A stretch of DNA of 64,000 nt. It comes from Pseudomonas oryzicola. GTDB taxonomy: Bacteria > Pseudomonadota > Gammaproteobacteria > Pseudomonadales > Pseudomonadaceae. A program made the translations under genes and the position numbers. The notes beneath the pieces were generated by a model. The model was given only the letters and a program-made list of their open reading frames with translations. It did no database searches and had not been told where the DNA came from. The DNA is taken from assembly GCF_014269185.2 (NCBI RefSeq), contig NZ_JABWRZ020000001.1, forward strand, positions 2,009,001-2,073,000. Direction: 5' to 3'. Shown piece after piece: positions 41,866 to 51,118 of the stretch. Position 1 is the first letter of the stretch. Each line of letters opens with the position of its first letter.

Positions 41866-42816
41866 TCATTCCATGGATTCGTGACATCGCCATTGTTGAG
41901 TGTTGCCTGTAGCGGCCTCTCTATTTCCCTCGGCCACGCGCTCGCGAATCCATTGCACGAAGGCCCTCACCTTGGGCACTTCGGCCGCATGCTCGGCATG
42001 GGCGATGAAGTGTCGGCCATTGCTCGCCACCGGGTGGTCCCAGGCCACCACCAGCTTGCCCTCGCTCAGCTCTTCTGCCACCAGGTAACGCGGGATCAAC
42101 GCGATGCCACAGCCGGCGATGGCCGCGCGGATGCACAGGTAGAACGTGTCGAAGCGCGGCCCGTGGTAGCTGTTCTGGCTGTGCAAGCCCAGCCCCAGGA
42201 ACCATTCGTGCCAGGCCTCCGGGCGCGACGCGCATTGCAGCAGACGATTTCCGGTCAGGGCCTGGGCACTGTCGAAACGCTGGCTGGCCAGCAGCTGCGG
42301 GCTGCACACCGGCACCACTTCTTCGCTGAACAGCTCGATGCAGGTTGCCCCGGGCCAGGTGCCCTGGCCGAAGAAGAACGCGATGTCGGCCTTGGCCTGG
42401 ACCAGGTCGAACGGCTCCAGTTCGTTGCGGATGTCCAGGTGAATGCGCGGGTAGCGGTCGCCAAAACCCTTCAAACGCGGCACTAGCCAGCGCGCACCGA
42501 AGGTGGGCTGGGTGGCGATGCGCAGCACTTCGGTCTCGTCGCCGTAGCTGAGGATGTAACGGCTGGAAATGTCGATCTGGGTGAGGATCTTATTCACTTC
42601 GGTGAGGTACAGCGCACCGGCCGGGGTCAGGTGCAGGCGTCGGCGAATGCGCTGGAACAGCGAATGCGAGAGCATGTCCTCGAGCTGTGCCACCTGCTTG
42701 CTGACCGCGCTCTGGGTCAGGTGCAGTTCCTGCGCCGCGCGGGTGAAGCTGAGGTGGCGCGCGGCCGCTTCGAAGCACTGAAGGGCGGTGGTCGAAGGCA
42801 TCAGGCGTTTGGACAT
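41866..42816 (-). CDS. LysR-family transcriptional regulator
   Basis: 316 residues from ATG 42816 (or TTG 42825). The HTH is at about residues 20-40 (FTRAAQELHLTQSAVSKQVA), followed by the effector-binding domain. It sits 81 bases upstream of the aminotransferase, same strand, and is divergent from the permease gene (255-base gap), so it probably controls one or both. Confidence 0.88.
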   Translation of the reverse strand: MSKRLMPSTTALQCFEAAARHLSFTRAAQELHLTQSAVSKQVAQLEDMLSHSLFQRIRRRLHLTPAGALYLTEVNKILTQIDISSRYILSYGDETEVLRIATQPTFGARWLVPRLKGFGDRYPRIHLDIRNELEPFDLVQAKADIAFFFGQGTWPGATCIELFSEEVVPVCSPQLLASQRFDSAQALTGNRLLQCASRPEAWHEWFLGLGLHSQNSYHGPRFDTFYLCIRAAIAGCGIALIPRYLVAEELSEGKLVVAWDHPVASNGRHFIAHAEHAAEVPKVRAFVQWIRERVAEGNREAATGNTQQWRCHESME

Positions 42817-43071
42817 TAGGGGCAAATACCGAGCAAAAAAGGAAGAAGTTCATTCCATGGTGGAATCATGTGTTTCGAAAAGGTCGTTTGTTGACCCCGG
42901 CCCATAGATTAATACTGACCTGGATCAACGATTACAACCGGTCGTGTGAAGAGGAGGTCAGTACCTTTTTCCAGCATTTGCAGAACAACAATAACCAACA
43001 TCAGAAATTGACAAGAATTCTGCTCCAGTCTTCCGCCGCTTCGCCGCGGCCGAGCCATTCGAGGGTTCTTC

Positions 43072-44454
43072 ATGGCTTCGCTACACAACAAGAAACAGCG
43101 CTCCCTGCAGCACGGCCTGACATCCCGTCAGGTTTCCATGATTTCCATCGCCGGCATCATCGGCGCCGGCCTGTTCATCGGCTCTTCCAACGCCATCGCC
43201 ACCGCCGGCCCGGCCATCCTCATTTCCTATGCCATGACCGGCCTGCTGGTGCTGCTGGTCATGCGCATGCTGGGTGAAATGGCCATCGCCAACCCCAATA
43301 GCGGCTCATTCTCCACCTATGCCTCCGAAGCCATCGGCCCGTGGGCCGGCTTCACCATCGGCTGGTTGTACTGGTGGTTCTGGGTGCTGATCATCCCGGT
43401 CGAGGCCATTGCCGGCGCCGATATCCTGCATGCCTACTTCCCCGCCGTGCCGTCCTGGCTGTTTGCCTTCCTGATCATGCTGGTGCTGTCGGGTACCAAC
43501 CTGATCAGCGTGAAGAACTTCGGTGCCTTCGAATACTGGTTCGCCCTGGTCAAGGTGGTGGCGATCATCGCCTTCATCGTGGTCTGCACCCTGGCGGTGT
43601 TCGGCGCCTGGCCGCTGGCCGAGGTGTCCGGGGTCAGTCGGCTGTGGGACCACGGCGGCTTCATGCCCAACGGCTTCGGCACCGTGCTGGGTGGCGTGCT
43701 GATCACCATCTTCTCGTTCTTTGGCGCCGAGATCGTCACCATTGCTGCCGACGAAACCGCCAACCCGAAAGACAAGATCCGCCGCGCCACCAACCTGGTG
43801 GTTTACCGCATTGCGATCTTCTATCTGGCGTCGATCTTCCTGGTGGTGTCGCTGGTGGCCTGGAACGACCCCGGGCTGAAAGCGGTGGGCTCGTTCCAGC
43901 GTGTGCTGGAACTGCTGAATGTGCCGGGCGCCAAGCTGCTGGTCGACCTGGTGGTGCTGGTGGCCGTGACCAGTTGCATGAACTCGGGCCTGTACACCGC
44001 GTCGCGCATGCTCTATTCGCTGGGCGCCCGTGACCAGGCGCTGCGTGTGACCAAGCGCATCTCGGGCGCCGGCGTACCGACCGTGGCGGTACTCTTCTCG
44101 ACCCTGGCCGGTTTTGCCGGTTGCTTCGTCAACTATGTGTTCCCGGGCAAGGTGTTCGGCTTCCTGCTGTCCACTACCGGCGCCATCGCCTTGCTGGTGT
44201 ACCTGGTGATTGCCGTGTCGCAGTTGCGCATGCGTGCCCGTGCCGAGCGGGAAGGGCGGCAGCTGGAACTGAAAATGTGGTTGTTCCCGTGGCTGACCTG
44301 GCTGGTGATCGGTACCATCGTCATGGTCCTGGGCTACATGCTGTTCAGCGATGCCTACCGCTACGAGACGCTGATGACCGCAGGTGTGACCCTGTTCATC
44401 CTGCTGGTGTCGCTGACCCACCAGCGCGGCAAGGCGGTCACCCAGCCGGCCTGA
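43072..44454 (+). CDS. APC-family amino acid permease (GABA permease-like)
   Basis: 460 residues, 12 transmembrane helices. The N-terminal signature SMISIAGIIGAGLFIGSSNA and the GEMAIANPNSGSFSTYASEAIG loop fit the GabP/AnsP/lysine-permease group. Proton-coupled uptake of an amino or omega-amino acid is likely. Divergent from the LysR gene at 42816 and close to the aminotransferase, so probably part of the same unit. Confidence 0.85.
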   Translation: MASLHNKKQRSLQHGLTSRQVSMISIAGIIGAGLFIGSSNAIATAGPAILISYAMTGLLVLLVMRMLGEMAIANPNSGSFSTYASEAIGPWAGFTIGWLYWWFWVLIIPVEAIAGADILHAYFPAVPSWLFAFLIMLVLSGTNLISVKNFGAFEYWFALVKVVAIIAFIVVCTLAVFGAWPLAEVSGVSRLWDHGGFMPNGFGTVLGGVLITIFSFFGAEIVTIAADETANPKDKIRRATNLVVYRIAIFYLASIFLVVSLVAWNDPGLKAVGSFQRVLELLNVPGAKLLVDLVVLVAVTSCMNSGLYTASRMLYSLGARDQALRVTKRISGAGVPTVAVLFSTLAGFAGCFVNYVFPGKVFGFLLSTTGAIALLVYLVIAVSQLRMRARAEREGRQLELKMWLFPWLTWLVIGTIVMVLGYMLFSDAYRYETLMTAGVTLFILLVSLTHQRGKAVTQPA

Positions 44455-44466
44455 TGTTTCTGCTTA

Positions 44467-44490
44467 AATGGGGGCGTTGTCGCCCCCATT
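44467..44490 (+). terminator. Hairpin after the permease gene
   Basis: AATGGGGGCG pairs perfectly with CGCCCCCATT around TTGT, 12 bases after the permease stop. No T-run follows, so termination may be partial; the thioesterase gene begins 20 bases on. Confidence 0.45.
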
Positions 44491-44510
44491 CCAACCAGCA
44501 CAGGATGCGT

Positions 44511-45008
44511 ATGAACGACCAACTCCTTTCCCTCCAGGCCTTGGCGGCCCCCGACGGCACCTGCTACGGCTGTGGTTGCTCCCATCCCGGTGGCCTGCAC
44601 CTGCAAAGCCACTGGGACGCCGACGGCGTCCATCTGTTATGCCGGCATGCGCCCGACAGCACCTTCATCGGCTGGCCTGGCCTGGTCTACGGCGGTTTGC
44701 TGGCGATGCTGGTGGATTGCCATTCAAACTGGACGGCGATGGCCTATCACTACCGCGCCGAAGGCCGCGAAGCGGGGAGCCTGCCGCGAATCGACTGCGT
44801 CACTGGCACACTCAACCTGAGCTACCTGAAACCTACGCCAATGGGCGTCGAGCTGCTGCTCAAAGCCCGTGTCGAAGGTGAGGTCGGGCGCAAGACGCGG
44901 GTGCTTTGCGAGGTATGGGCCGGTGATGTACTGACGGTCAGCGCCGACTCGGTGTTCGTGCGCGTGGACACGGAAAAACTCAAGCTCAAGGCGCATGGTC
45001 AAGGCTGA
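44511..45008 (+). CDS. PaaI/YbgC-type hotdog-fold thioesterase
   Basis: 165 residues with the hotdog thioesterase pattern: an N-terminal CYGCGCSHPGGLHLQ, then GWPGLVYGGLLAMLVDCHSNW (the central helix region) and a C-terminal strand pattern. ATG 44511 has CAGG 6 bases before it; the ATG at 44505 is an alternative. The CxxGCG-type start resembles proteins annotated as putative thioesterases of the 4HBT family. Substrate unknown. Confidence 0.7.
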   Translation: MNDQLLSLQALAAPDGTCYGCGCSHPGGLHLQSHWDADGVHLLCRHAPDSTFIGWPGLVYGGLLAMLVDCHSNWTAMAYHYRAEGREAGSLPRIDCVTGTLNLSYLKPTPMGVELLLKARVEGEVGRKTRVLCEVWAGDVLTVSADSVFVRVDTEKLKLKAHGQG

Positions 45009-45286
45009 GCCTGGTACCACGGCGCATTCTTGTTGAAAAATCGCACCTGTTTCAGGGATAGGTCCGATTTGGGCTTCCCGCTTATCGCACTACTCTTGCC
45101 GCGTCTTCATCAGCAGAAACCCAGGATGAACAGCACGCGCTTCACGCTGTCCCCTTGCCCGGCCCGCTGACACGGACGGGCTCCTCGCCGCCATCCTGGT
45201 TCATTCCCAACCCTCTGCATCGACACTCCGGCCACGGCGGCAACGCCGTGCCCGAAACGCTGCAGACGCATTCAAGGAGACCCTTC

Positions 45287-45667
45287 ATGCGTGCCAGATC
45301 CACAGTCAAAAGCATGCTCGTCGGTTCGCTGGTGTTGCTCGGCGGCTGCGCCAGCGCCCTCGTGCCCAGCGAGCAGATCGAACTGACGCGAAGCGCGGTC
45401 AACCGCGCGGTGTCTGCCGATGCCACGCAATATGCCCCGGTCGAGATGCGCGCGGCCCAGGACAAACTCAGCGCGATGGATCGCGCCCTTGGCCAGGACG
45501 ACCTCGATCTGGTCCGCCGACTGGCTGAACAGGCCGAGGCCGATGCCCGTCTGGCCGAGCGCAAGGCCATGGCCAGCAAGCGTCAGGAACAACTGGACAT
45601 TGCCCGCAAAGGCATCGAGGTGCTCCGCCAGGAAATGCTCGAAGCGCCGCAGAACGTCACCCATTGA
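45287..45667 (+). CDS. DUF4398-type lipoprotein
   Basis: 126-residue lipoprotein: MRARSTVKSMLVGSLVLLGG, then lipobox Cys in GGCASALVPS. AAGGAG lies 7 bases before ATG 45287. The mature part is helical and rich in Ala, Glu and Arg (ADARLAERKAMASKRQEQLD), as in the DUF4398 group of cell-envelope lipoproteins. It is followed 11 bases later by an OmpA-domain lipoprotein with a related N-terminus; the two look like one operon and may interact at the envelope. Confidence 0.75.
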   Translation: MRARSTVKSMLVGSLVLLGGCASALVPSEQIELTRSAVNRAVSADATQYAPVEMRAAQDKLSAMDRALGQDDLDLVRRLAEQAEADARLAERKAMASKRQEQLDIARKGIEVLRQEMLEAPQNVTH

Positions 45668-45678
45668 AGGACACGAAC

Positions 45679-46452
45679 ATGTTGAAACGCCCACTGTTTA
45701 CCACGGTTTCACTGCTCGGCCTGCTGCTGGCCGGCTGCGCTGCCACGCCGGAAAACGCCCGCCTGCTGGAGGCCCGTGAGGCCTACTCGGTGCTGCAGAG
45801 CAAGCCTGAATCCAGCCGGATTGCCGCACTGGAAACCCAGGAAGCCTACATTGCCCTGGGCAAGGCCGAAGGTGCTTCGCTGAACAACCGGAAATCGCCC
45901 GACGTCGAGCAGTTGGCCTACCTGGCCCAGCGCAAGATCGAGAGCGCCGAGCAGACCATCCTGCTGCGTCAGGCGGAAGCCGGCCTGCAAGGTATCGAGG
46001 CACAGCGCACCCAGGCGCGCCTGGATGTGCGTACCGCTCAACTCAAGGCGCTGCAGGCGCTCAAGGCCAAACAGACCGAGCGTGGTACCGTGGTGACCTT
46101 CGGCGATGTGTTGTTCGATACCGGCCGTGCGGAACTGCGTGGTAGCAGCCAGCGTAATATCCGGCAACTGGCCGAGTACCTGCTGGCCAACCCGGAGCGC
46201 AAGGTGCTGGTGGAAGGTTTTACCGACGCCACCGGCAGTGATGCCTTCAACCAGAAGCTGTCCGAGCGCCGCGCCCTGTCCGTGGCCAATGCCTTGCGTC
46301 GCCAGGGGGTGGCGGCCGAGCGTATCACCAGCGCAGGCTATGGCAAGGAGTACCCGGTAGCAACCAATGCCGACGCGCAATCGCGCCAGCTCAACCGCCG
46401 GGTCGAGGTCATCATCTCGCAGGGCACCGAGGCTGTAGCACCGCGTTACTAA
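45679..46452 (+). CDS. OmpA-domain lipoprotein with DUF4398-like N-terminus
   Basis: 257-residue lipoprotein: signal peptide LFTTVSLLGLLLAGC with lipobox LAGC, a helical N-terminal part (about 30-135), then an OmpA-type peptidoglycan-binding domain (about 140-255) containing VTFGDVLFDTGRAELRG, VEGFTDATGSDAFNQKLSER and GYGKEYPVATNADAQSRQLN. The last segment has the conserved NRRVEV ending. Ordinarily such proteins anchor the outer membrane to the wall. It is operonic with the preceding lipoprotein. Confidence 0.85.
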   Translation: MLKRPLFTTVSLLGLLLAGCAATPENARLLEAREAYSVLQSKPESSRIAALETQEAYIALGKAEGASLNNRKSPDVEQLAYLAQRKIESAEQTILLRQAEAGLQGIEAQRTQARLDVRTAQLKALQALKAKQTERGTVVTFGDVLFDTGRAELRGSSQRNIRQLAEYLLANPERKVLVEGFTDATGSDAFNQKLSERRALSVANALRRQGVAAERITSAGYGKEYPVATNADAQSRQLNRRVEVIISQGTEAVAPRY

Positions 46453-46570
46453 TCACCACTTGGGCGCGGCAGGGAGCTGCGCCTTCGCTGCCTTCGGTCA
46501 CTTGCCTGGCGATGGCCAAACCGCGACTTTGTCCCTAAAGTGCCAGCTTTCATTTCTGCAGGGGCCGAGC

Positions 46571-47266
46571 ATGACCGATCTGAGCGCATTCCCTATCACC
46601 CGTAAATGGCCGGCGCGGCACCCCGAGTGCTTGCAGCTGTATTCGCTGCCTACGCCCAATGGCGTGAAGGTGTCGATCATGCTGGAAGAGATCGGCCTGG
46701 CCTACGAGCCACACAAGGTCAGCTTCGACAACGATGACCAGCTGAGCCCCGAGTTCATCTCGCTCAGTGCCAACAACAAGATCCCCGCCATCCTCGATCC
46801 CGACGGGCCGGGCGGCCAGCCGCTGGCACTGTTCGAATCGGGCGCGATCCTGCAGTACCTGGCGGAAAAGAGCGGGCAGTTGCTGAGCCGGGACCCGGCC
46901 CAGCGCTATCAGACGATTCAGTGGCTGATGTTCCAGATGGGCGGCATCGGGCCGATGTTCGGCCAGGTTGGTTTTTTCCATTTCTTTGCCGGCAAGGAAT
47001 ACGAAGACAAGCGCCCGCGTGACCGCTATGTCAACGAATCCAGGCGCCTGCTGGGTGTGCTGGACCGGCATCTGCGAGGGCGAGAATGGATGGTCGATGA
47101 ATACAGCATTGCCGACATCGCAATCTTCCCTTGGGTGCGCAATCTGGTGGAACGTTACAACGCGCGCGAACTGGTCGGTTTCGATCAATTCAAGGAAGTG
47201 CAGCGGGTGCTGGCGGCATTCCTGCAGCGCCCTGCGGTGCAGCGTGGCCTGAAAATCCCTGGCTGA
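46571..47266 (+). CDS. Glutathione S-transferase (Nu-class, YghU/YfcG-like)
   Basis: 231 residues from ATG 46571. The thioredoxin-like N-terminal domain has LQLYSLPTPNGVKVSIMLEE (about residues 18-37), the cis-Pro loop in NNKIPAILDP, and FESGAILQYLAEKSG. The C-terminal helical domain follows. The TPNG segment near the active site is typical of the Nu class, which reduces peroxides or disulfides with two glutathiones. An open frame upstream to 46460 has no ribosome binding site. Confidence 0.82.
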   Translation: MTDLSAFPITRKWPARHPECLQLYSLPTPNGVKVSIMLEEIGLAYEPHKVSFDNDDQLSPEFISLSANNKIPAILDPDGPGGQPLALFESGAILQYLAEKSGQLLSRDPAQRYQTIQWLMFQMGGIGPMFGQVGFFHFFAGKEYEDKRPRDRYVNESRRLLGVLDRHLRGREWMVDEYSIADIAIFPWVRNLVERYNARELVGFDQFKEVQRVLAAFLQRPAVQRGLKIPG

Positions 47267-47327
47267 CCAGGCAACACCGCCCTTGCAGGTATGCAGCGGT
47301 CGCTCCTGCAAAGGCACGTCCAGCCTG

Positions 47328-48944
47328 TCAGAAAATGTGACTCAGGAGCCAGTACAGGCTCCCGGCCAACAGCATCGCCGCCGGCAAGGTCAGCACCCAG
47401 GCCATCAGCAAATTGACCAGCGTGCGCCGCTGGATGCCCGAACCGTTGGCCACCATGGTCCCGGCCACCCCTGAACTCAGCACATGGGTGGTCGACACCG
47501 GTAGCCCGAACAGGTCCGCCGCGCCAATGGTGCACATGGCCACCAGTTCGGCCGAGGCGCCCTGGGCATAGCTGAGATGGGTCTTGCCGATCTTTTCACC
47601 CACTGTCACCACGATGCGTCGCCAGCCGACCATCGTCCCCAGCCCCAGGGCGATGGCCACGGCCACCTTTACCCATAGCGGGATATAGCGGGTAGCGTCG
47701 TCCAGTTGGGTCTTGAACAGCTGCACATGGCTGCGGGTGTCGCTATCGAAGGCCACCAGCTGGTTTTTCTCGATCAGGCGGATGGCTTCGCTGGTCAGGT
47801 ACATGTCATTGCGCACGTTGGCCATGGCTTCGGCCGGTACCCGCTTGAGCGAGCCATAGCCCTTGACCTGCTGACCGATCATGCCGGTCAGTGCCGCCAG
47901 CGCCGGCACCAGTTGCGGGCTGGCCTTGGGCTGGGAAATGAAGCGGGTCAGCACCTGCCGCGGGTCGGCCGGGGCCGCTTGCGGGGCACTGCGTACCAGC
48001 GCCTGGCGGGTTACCTCGGCGATGGCAGAAAATTGCAAGGCCTGCTCATTGGGCATGGTCTTGTTCAGCGCGTAGGCCATCGGTAGGGTACCGACCAGAA
48101 TCAGCATGATCAGGCCCATGCCTTTCTGGCCGTCGTTGGAGCCATGGGCAAAGGACACCCCGGTGCAGGTCAGGATCAGCACGCCGCGGATCCACCACGG
48201 CGGTGGCGTTTGCCCTTGCGGCGCCTGGTACAGCGCCTTGCGTTTGACCAGCGCACGCAATGCCACCAGCAACAGGGCGGCGCAGGCAAAACCGATCAGG
48301 GGCGAAAACAACAGGGCATAACCGACCTTGCTGGCCTGGGCCCAGTCCACCCCGCTGGTACCGTCACGCCCGTGCATCAGCGCATTGGCCACGCCGACGC
48401 CGATGATCGACCCGATCAAGGTGTGCGAAGACGAGGCCGGCAGGCCGAGCCACCAAGTGCCGAGGTTCCAGATGATAGCCGCCAGCAGCAGGGCGAAGAC
48501 CATGGCGAACCCGGCTGAGGAACCGACTTGCAAAATCAGCTCCACCGGCAGCAGGGCGATGATACCGAACGCGACCGCGCCGCTGGAAAGCAGTACGCCA
48601 AGGAAGTTGCACAGCCCGGACCAGACCACGGCAACAGGTGCTGGCAAGGAGTGGGTGTAGATCACCGTGGCCACCGCGTTGGCGGTGTCATGGAAGCCAT
48701 TGACGAACTCGAAGCCGAGGGCTATCAGCAACGCCAGGCCCAGCAGCAGGAACGGCGTGACCGTGGTGATGACCGTGCCGCTGGCACTGACGTCCTGTTT
48801 CAGGCTCCAGGTACTGTAGGCGAGCCCGGCCAGCAGCAGGCCGAAGAACAACACCAGGGTGGCGCGGCCAGGCTTGTGCGCCAGCTGTGGGCGGGCGTCG
48901 TGGTGGGCCAGTTGCGGCTGGCTGGCCAGTAACGGGGTAGCCAT
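47328..48944 (-). CDS. Inorganic phosphate transporter, PiT family
   Basis: 538-residue membrane transporter, with the duplicated PHO4 signature (first half: GFEFVNGFHDTANAVATVIY at about residues 70-90; second half: GAADLFGLPVSTTHVLSSGV near 490). About ten transmembrane helices flank a hydrophilic central loop. Starts at ATG 48944; the longer open frame to 48998 is not used. Low-affinity phosphate uptake coupled to H+ is the known role. Confidence 0.9.
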   Translation of the reverse strand: MATPLLASQPQLAHHDARPQLAHKPGRATLVLFFGLLLAGLAYSTWSLKQDVSASGTVITTVTPFLLLGLALLIALGFEFVNGFHDTANAVATVIYTHSLPAPVAVVWSGLCNFLGVLLSSGAVAFGIIALLPVELILQVGSSAGFAMVFALLLAAIIWNLGTWWLGLPASSSHTLIGSIIGVGVANALMHGRDGTSGVDWAQASKVGYALLFSPLIGFACAALLLVALRALVKRKALYQAPQGQTPPPWWIRGVLILTCTGVSFAHGSNDGQKGMGLIMLILVGTLPMAYALNKTMPNEQALQFSAIAEVTRQALVRSAPQAAPADPRQVLTRFISQPKASPQLVPALAALTGMIGQQVKGYGSLKRVPAEAMANVRNDMYLTSEAIRLIEKNQLVAFDSDTRSHVQLFKTQLDDATRYIPLWVKVAVAIALGLGTMVGWRRIVVTVGEKIGKTHLSYAQGASAELVAMCTIGAADLFGLPVSTTHVLSSGVAGTMVANGSGIQRRTLVNLLMAWVLTLPAAMLLAGSLYWLLSHIF

Positions 48945-49072
48945 GGGGGCTCCGGTTGGCGTTGGCGAAGGTGCCGAAGTCCTAGAGCATAGAAACAATT
49001 CGCCGCCTGACCGTGACCTTGATCAATGAATTATCTAGGCTCAGGACGGACGGTAAAAGGCAGGTGAAACCG

Positions 49073-49459
49073 ATGATTCGCTGCAAGCGTGTCTACGATG
49101 CGGTTGAGGAGGCTGACGGCCAGCGCGTGTTGGTCGACCGCCTGTGGCCGCGCAACAAACGCAAGCAAGACCTGCAGGGGCAATGGTTGCGCGAGGTGGC
49201 GCCTTCGGCCGCGTTGCGCAAGGCGTTTCACCAGGGCGAGTTGGATTTTGCCGGCTTTACCCGGCGCTACCAGCAGGAATTGGCAGCCCACCCCGAACAT
49301 TGGTATCCATTGCTGGACCTGGCCACGAAGGGCACGTTGACCTTGCTGTATGCCGGCAAGGACACCGAGTGCAACAATGCCCGGGTGCTGGCTGAATGGC
49401 TTGAAGACGAGCTGGACAAACGAGGGCCCGGTAGCTCGCCGGTGTGCTACGCCCGGTGA
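49073..49459 (+). CDS. DUF488-family protein (YeaO-like)
   Basis: 128 residues from ATG 49073, with AGGTGA upstream. Conserved DUF488 features: RVLVDRLWPRNKRK, LREVAPSAALRKAFHQG, LDFAGFTRRYQQEL, and TLTLLYAGKDTECNNARVLAEWL. Function unknown; widely conserved small cytoplasmic protein. Confidence 0.85.
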   Translation: MIRCKRVYDAVEEADGQRVLVDRLWPRNKRKQDLQGQWLREVAPSAALRKAFHQGELDFAGFTRRYQQELAAHPEHWYPLLDLATKGTLTLLYAGKDTECNNARVLAEWLEDELDKRGPGSSPVCYAR

Positions 49460-49519
49460 TTGATTTTCATGGTTCCGGCCCCATTGCCCGGGCTGGCAAA
49501 CCCAAGAGTTCGATAGTTG

Positions 49520-49951
49520 ATGCCTCTGACCCTGACACCCGCCAAAGCCAGCCATTGCGCCTTCGCCCGCGACCTGACGCGGCGGGCCATGTTGCCGTAC
49601 TACCGTGAACACGACCTGCTGTGGATCGAGGCAGCCTTCGACGAGGCCTGGGGCTGGCGCGAGCAGTGGCTGGTGAGCGACGGCGATACCTGGCTGGGCT
49701 ACTGCAGCCTCAGCCAGGACCGCCAGGCCCTGTTCATCCGCGAACTGCACTTGCTTCCCGAGCATCGTGGGCAGGGCGTCGGCAGCTGGGTGCTGGAAGA
49801 GTTGGCGCTATGGGCCAGGCAGCGCCGTCTGCCACTGCTGCGCTTGATGGTGTTTCGCAGCAATCCGGCCCGCCAGCTGTACCGCCGCCATGGTTTTGTC
49901 GAAATGGGCGAGGACGAATGTTTCGTGCGCATGCAGCGCACGATCGACTGA
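49520..49951 (+). CDS. GNAT-family N-acetyltransferase
   Basis: 143 residues from ATG 49520. The acetyl-CoA motif A is visible as LHLLPEHRGQGVGSWVLEEL (about residues 77-96), followed by the usual NPARQLYRRHGFVEMG. Substrate unknown. Confidence 0.8.
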   Translation: MPLTLTPAKASHCAFARDLTRRAMLPYYREHDLLWIEAAFDEAWGWREQWLVSDGDTWLGYCSLSQDRQALFIRELHLLPEHRGQGVGSWVLEELALWARQRRLPLLRLMVFRSNPARQLYRRHGFVEMGEDECFVRMQRTID

Positions 49952-50020
49952 TAGCCTGATGATGGCTTGTCGTGGCCAGATAGCATCGGCATAGTGGCTT
50001 CCGGTAATAGGAGAACCACC

Positions 50021-50410
50021 ATGAATGGAATCGGGCCGCGGTTGCGGGAAGAGCGGGAAAGACTGGGCATGACCCAGCGGGTGTTTGGCGATATCGGCGG
50101 GGTCGAACCCAACGCCCAAGGCAAGTACGAGAGTGGCGGGCGTACACCGCGGCTCGATTACCTGGCGGCATTGGCGGCCAAGGGGGTGGATGCATTGTAT
50201 GTGCTCAATGGCTCGCGCACCCCGGCACCGCTAATGGGGCTGAGTACGGATGAGGCGGGTTTGCTGGCGGCTTTCCGGCAATTGTCAGGCGACGATCAGG
50301 CAGTACTTTGGCACCTGATGACACGGTTGACCGACAATGCCAGGCCACCTCAGACAGCGTGGCCACCCAGCGCTGAACGTCAGTCGTTTCTGACAGAAGG
50401 AATGCGTTAG
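50021..50410 (+). CDS. XRE-family HTH regulator
   Basis: 129-residue protein. GGAG lies 8 bases before ATG 50021. HTH at about residues 5-60: IGPRLREERERLGMTQRVFG, then YESGGRTPRLDYLAALAAKG. The C-terminal part is short and without a peptidase domain, so it is not a full LexA-like repressor. It lies just upstream of gacA on the same strand (63-base gap). Regulatory target unknown. Confidence 0.78.
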   Translation: MNGIGPRLREERERLGMTQRVFGDIGGVEPNAQGKYESGGRTPRLDYLAALAAKGVDALYVLNGSRTPAPLMGLSTDEAGLLAAFRQLSGDDQAVLWHLMTRLTDNARPPQTAWPPSAERQSFLTEGMR

Positions 50411-50473
50411 GCCCACCATGAAAAATTTTGTTAAGGTGGCGGGATCCAATCGCCCTGCTGACGAGGTGTGTGC

Positions 50474-51112
50474 TTGATTAGGGTCCTAGTGGTTGACGAT
50501 CACGATCTGGTACGAACCGGCATTACCCGCATGCTGGCCGACATCGACGGCCTGCAGGTGGTGGGTGAGGGGGACTCGGGCGAGTCGGCGCTCAAGCTGG
50601 CCCGTGAGCTGAAGCCGGATGTGGTGCTGATGGACGTGAAAATGCCCGGCATCGGCGGCCTGGAGGCCACCCGCAAGTTGCTGCGCAGCCACCCGGACAT
50701 CAAAGTGGTTGCCGTCACCGTGTGTGAAGAAGACCCGTTTCCCACACGCCTGTTGCAGGCCGGCGCCGCCGGCTACCTGACCAAGGGCGCCGGCCTTGAC
50801 GAAATGGTCCAGGCGATCCGCCTGGCCTTCGCCGGCCAGCGCTACATCAGCCCGCAGATCGCCCAGCAGCTGGCGCTGAAACCCTTCCAGCCACAGGGCT
50901 CGCCGTTCGATGCCCTGTCGGAACGGGAAATCCAGATCGCTCTGATGATCGTCGGCTGCCAGAAAGTGCAGATCATCTCCGACAAGTTGTGCCTCTCGCC
51001 CAAGACCGTCAATACTTACCGGTATCGGATCTTTGAAAAACTCTCGGTCACCAGCGACGTCGAACTGACCTTGCTGGCCGTTCGCCACGGTATGGTCGAC
51101 GCAAGCCTGTAG
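50474..51112 (+). CDS. gacA: Response regulator GacA (UvrY)
   Basis: Response regulator of the GacS/GacA two-component system, which activates the Rsm small RNAs and so controls secondary metabolism in pseudomonads. 212 residues from TTG 50474 (GAGG 7 bases upstream); the GTG at 50468 adds two residues. The sequence MIRVLVVDDHDLVRTGITRM begins as in known GacA proteins. Phospho-acceptor Asp54 in VVLMDVKMPG; LuxR-type HTH at the C-terminus (LSEREIQIALMIV... LSPKTVNTYRYRIFEKLSV). It is followed 6 bases later by uvrC, the classic gacA-uvrC pair. Confidence 0.96.
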   Translation: MIRVLVVDDHDLVRTGITRMLADIDGLQVVGEGDSGESALKLARELKPDVVLMDVKMPGIGGLEATRKLLRSHPDIKVVAVTVCEEDPFPTRLLQAGAAGYLTKGAGLDEMVQAIRLAFAGQRYISPQIAQQLALKPFQPQGSPFDALSEREIQIALMIVGCQKVQIISDKLCLSPKTVNTYRYRIFEKLSVTSDVELTLLAVRHGMVDASL

Positions 51113-51118
51113 AACCCC

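Noticed and set aside
45126..45170. 14-codon leader-peptide-like ORF before the lipoprotein genes
   Set aside because: No regulatory codon run, no attenuator structure, weak ribosome binding site; likely chance.
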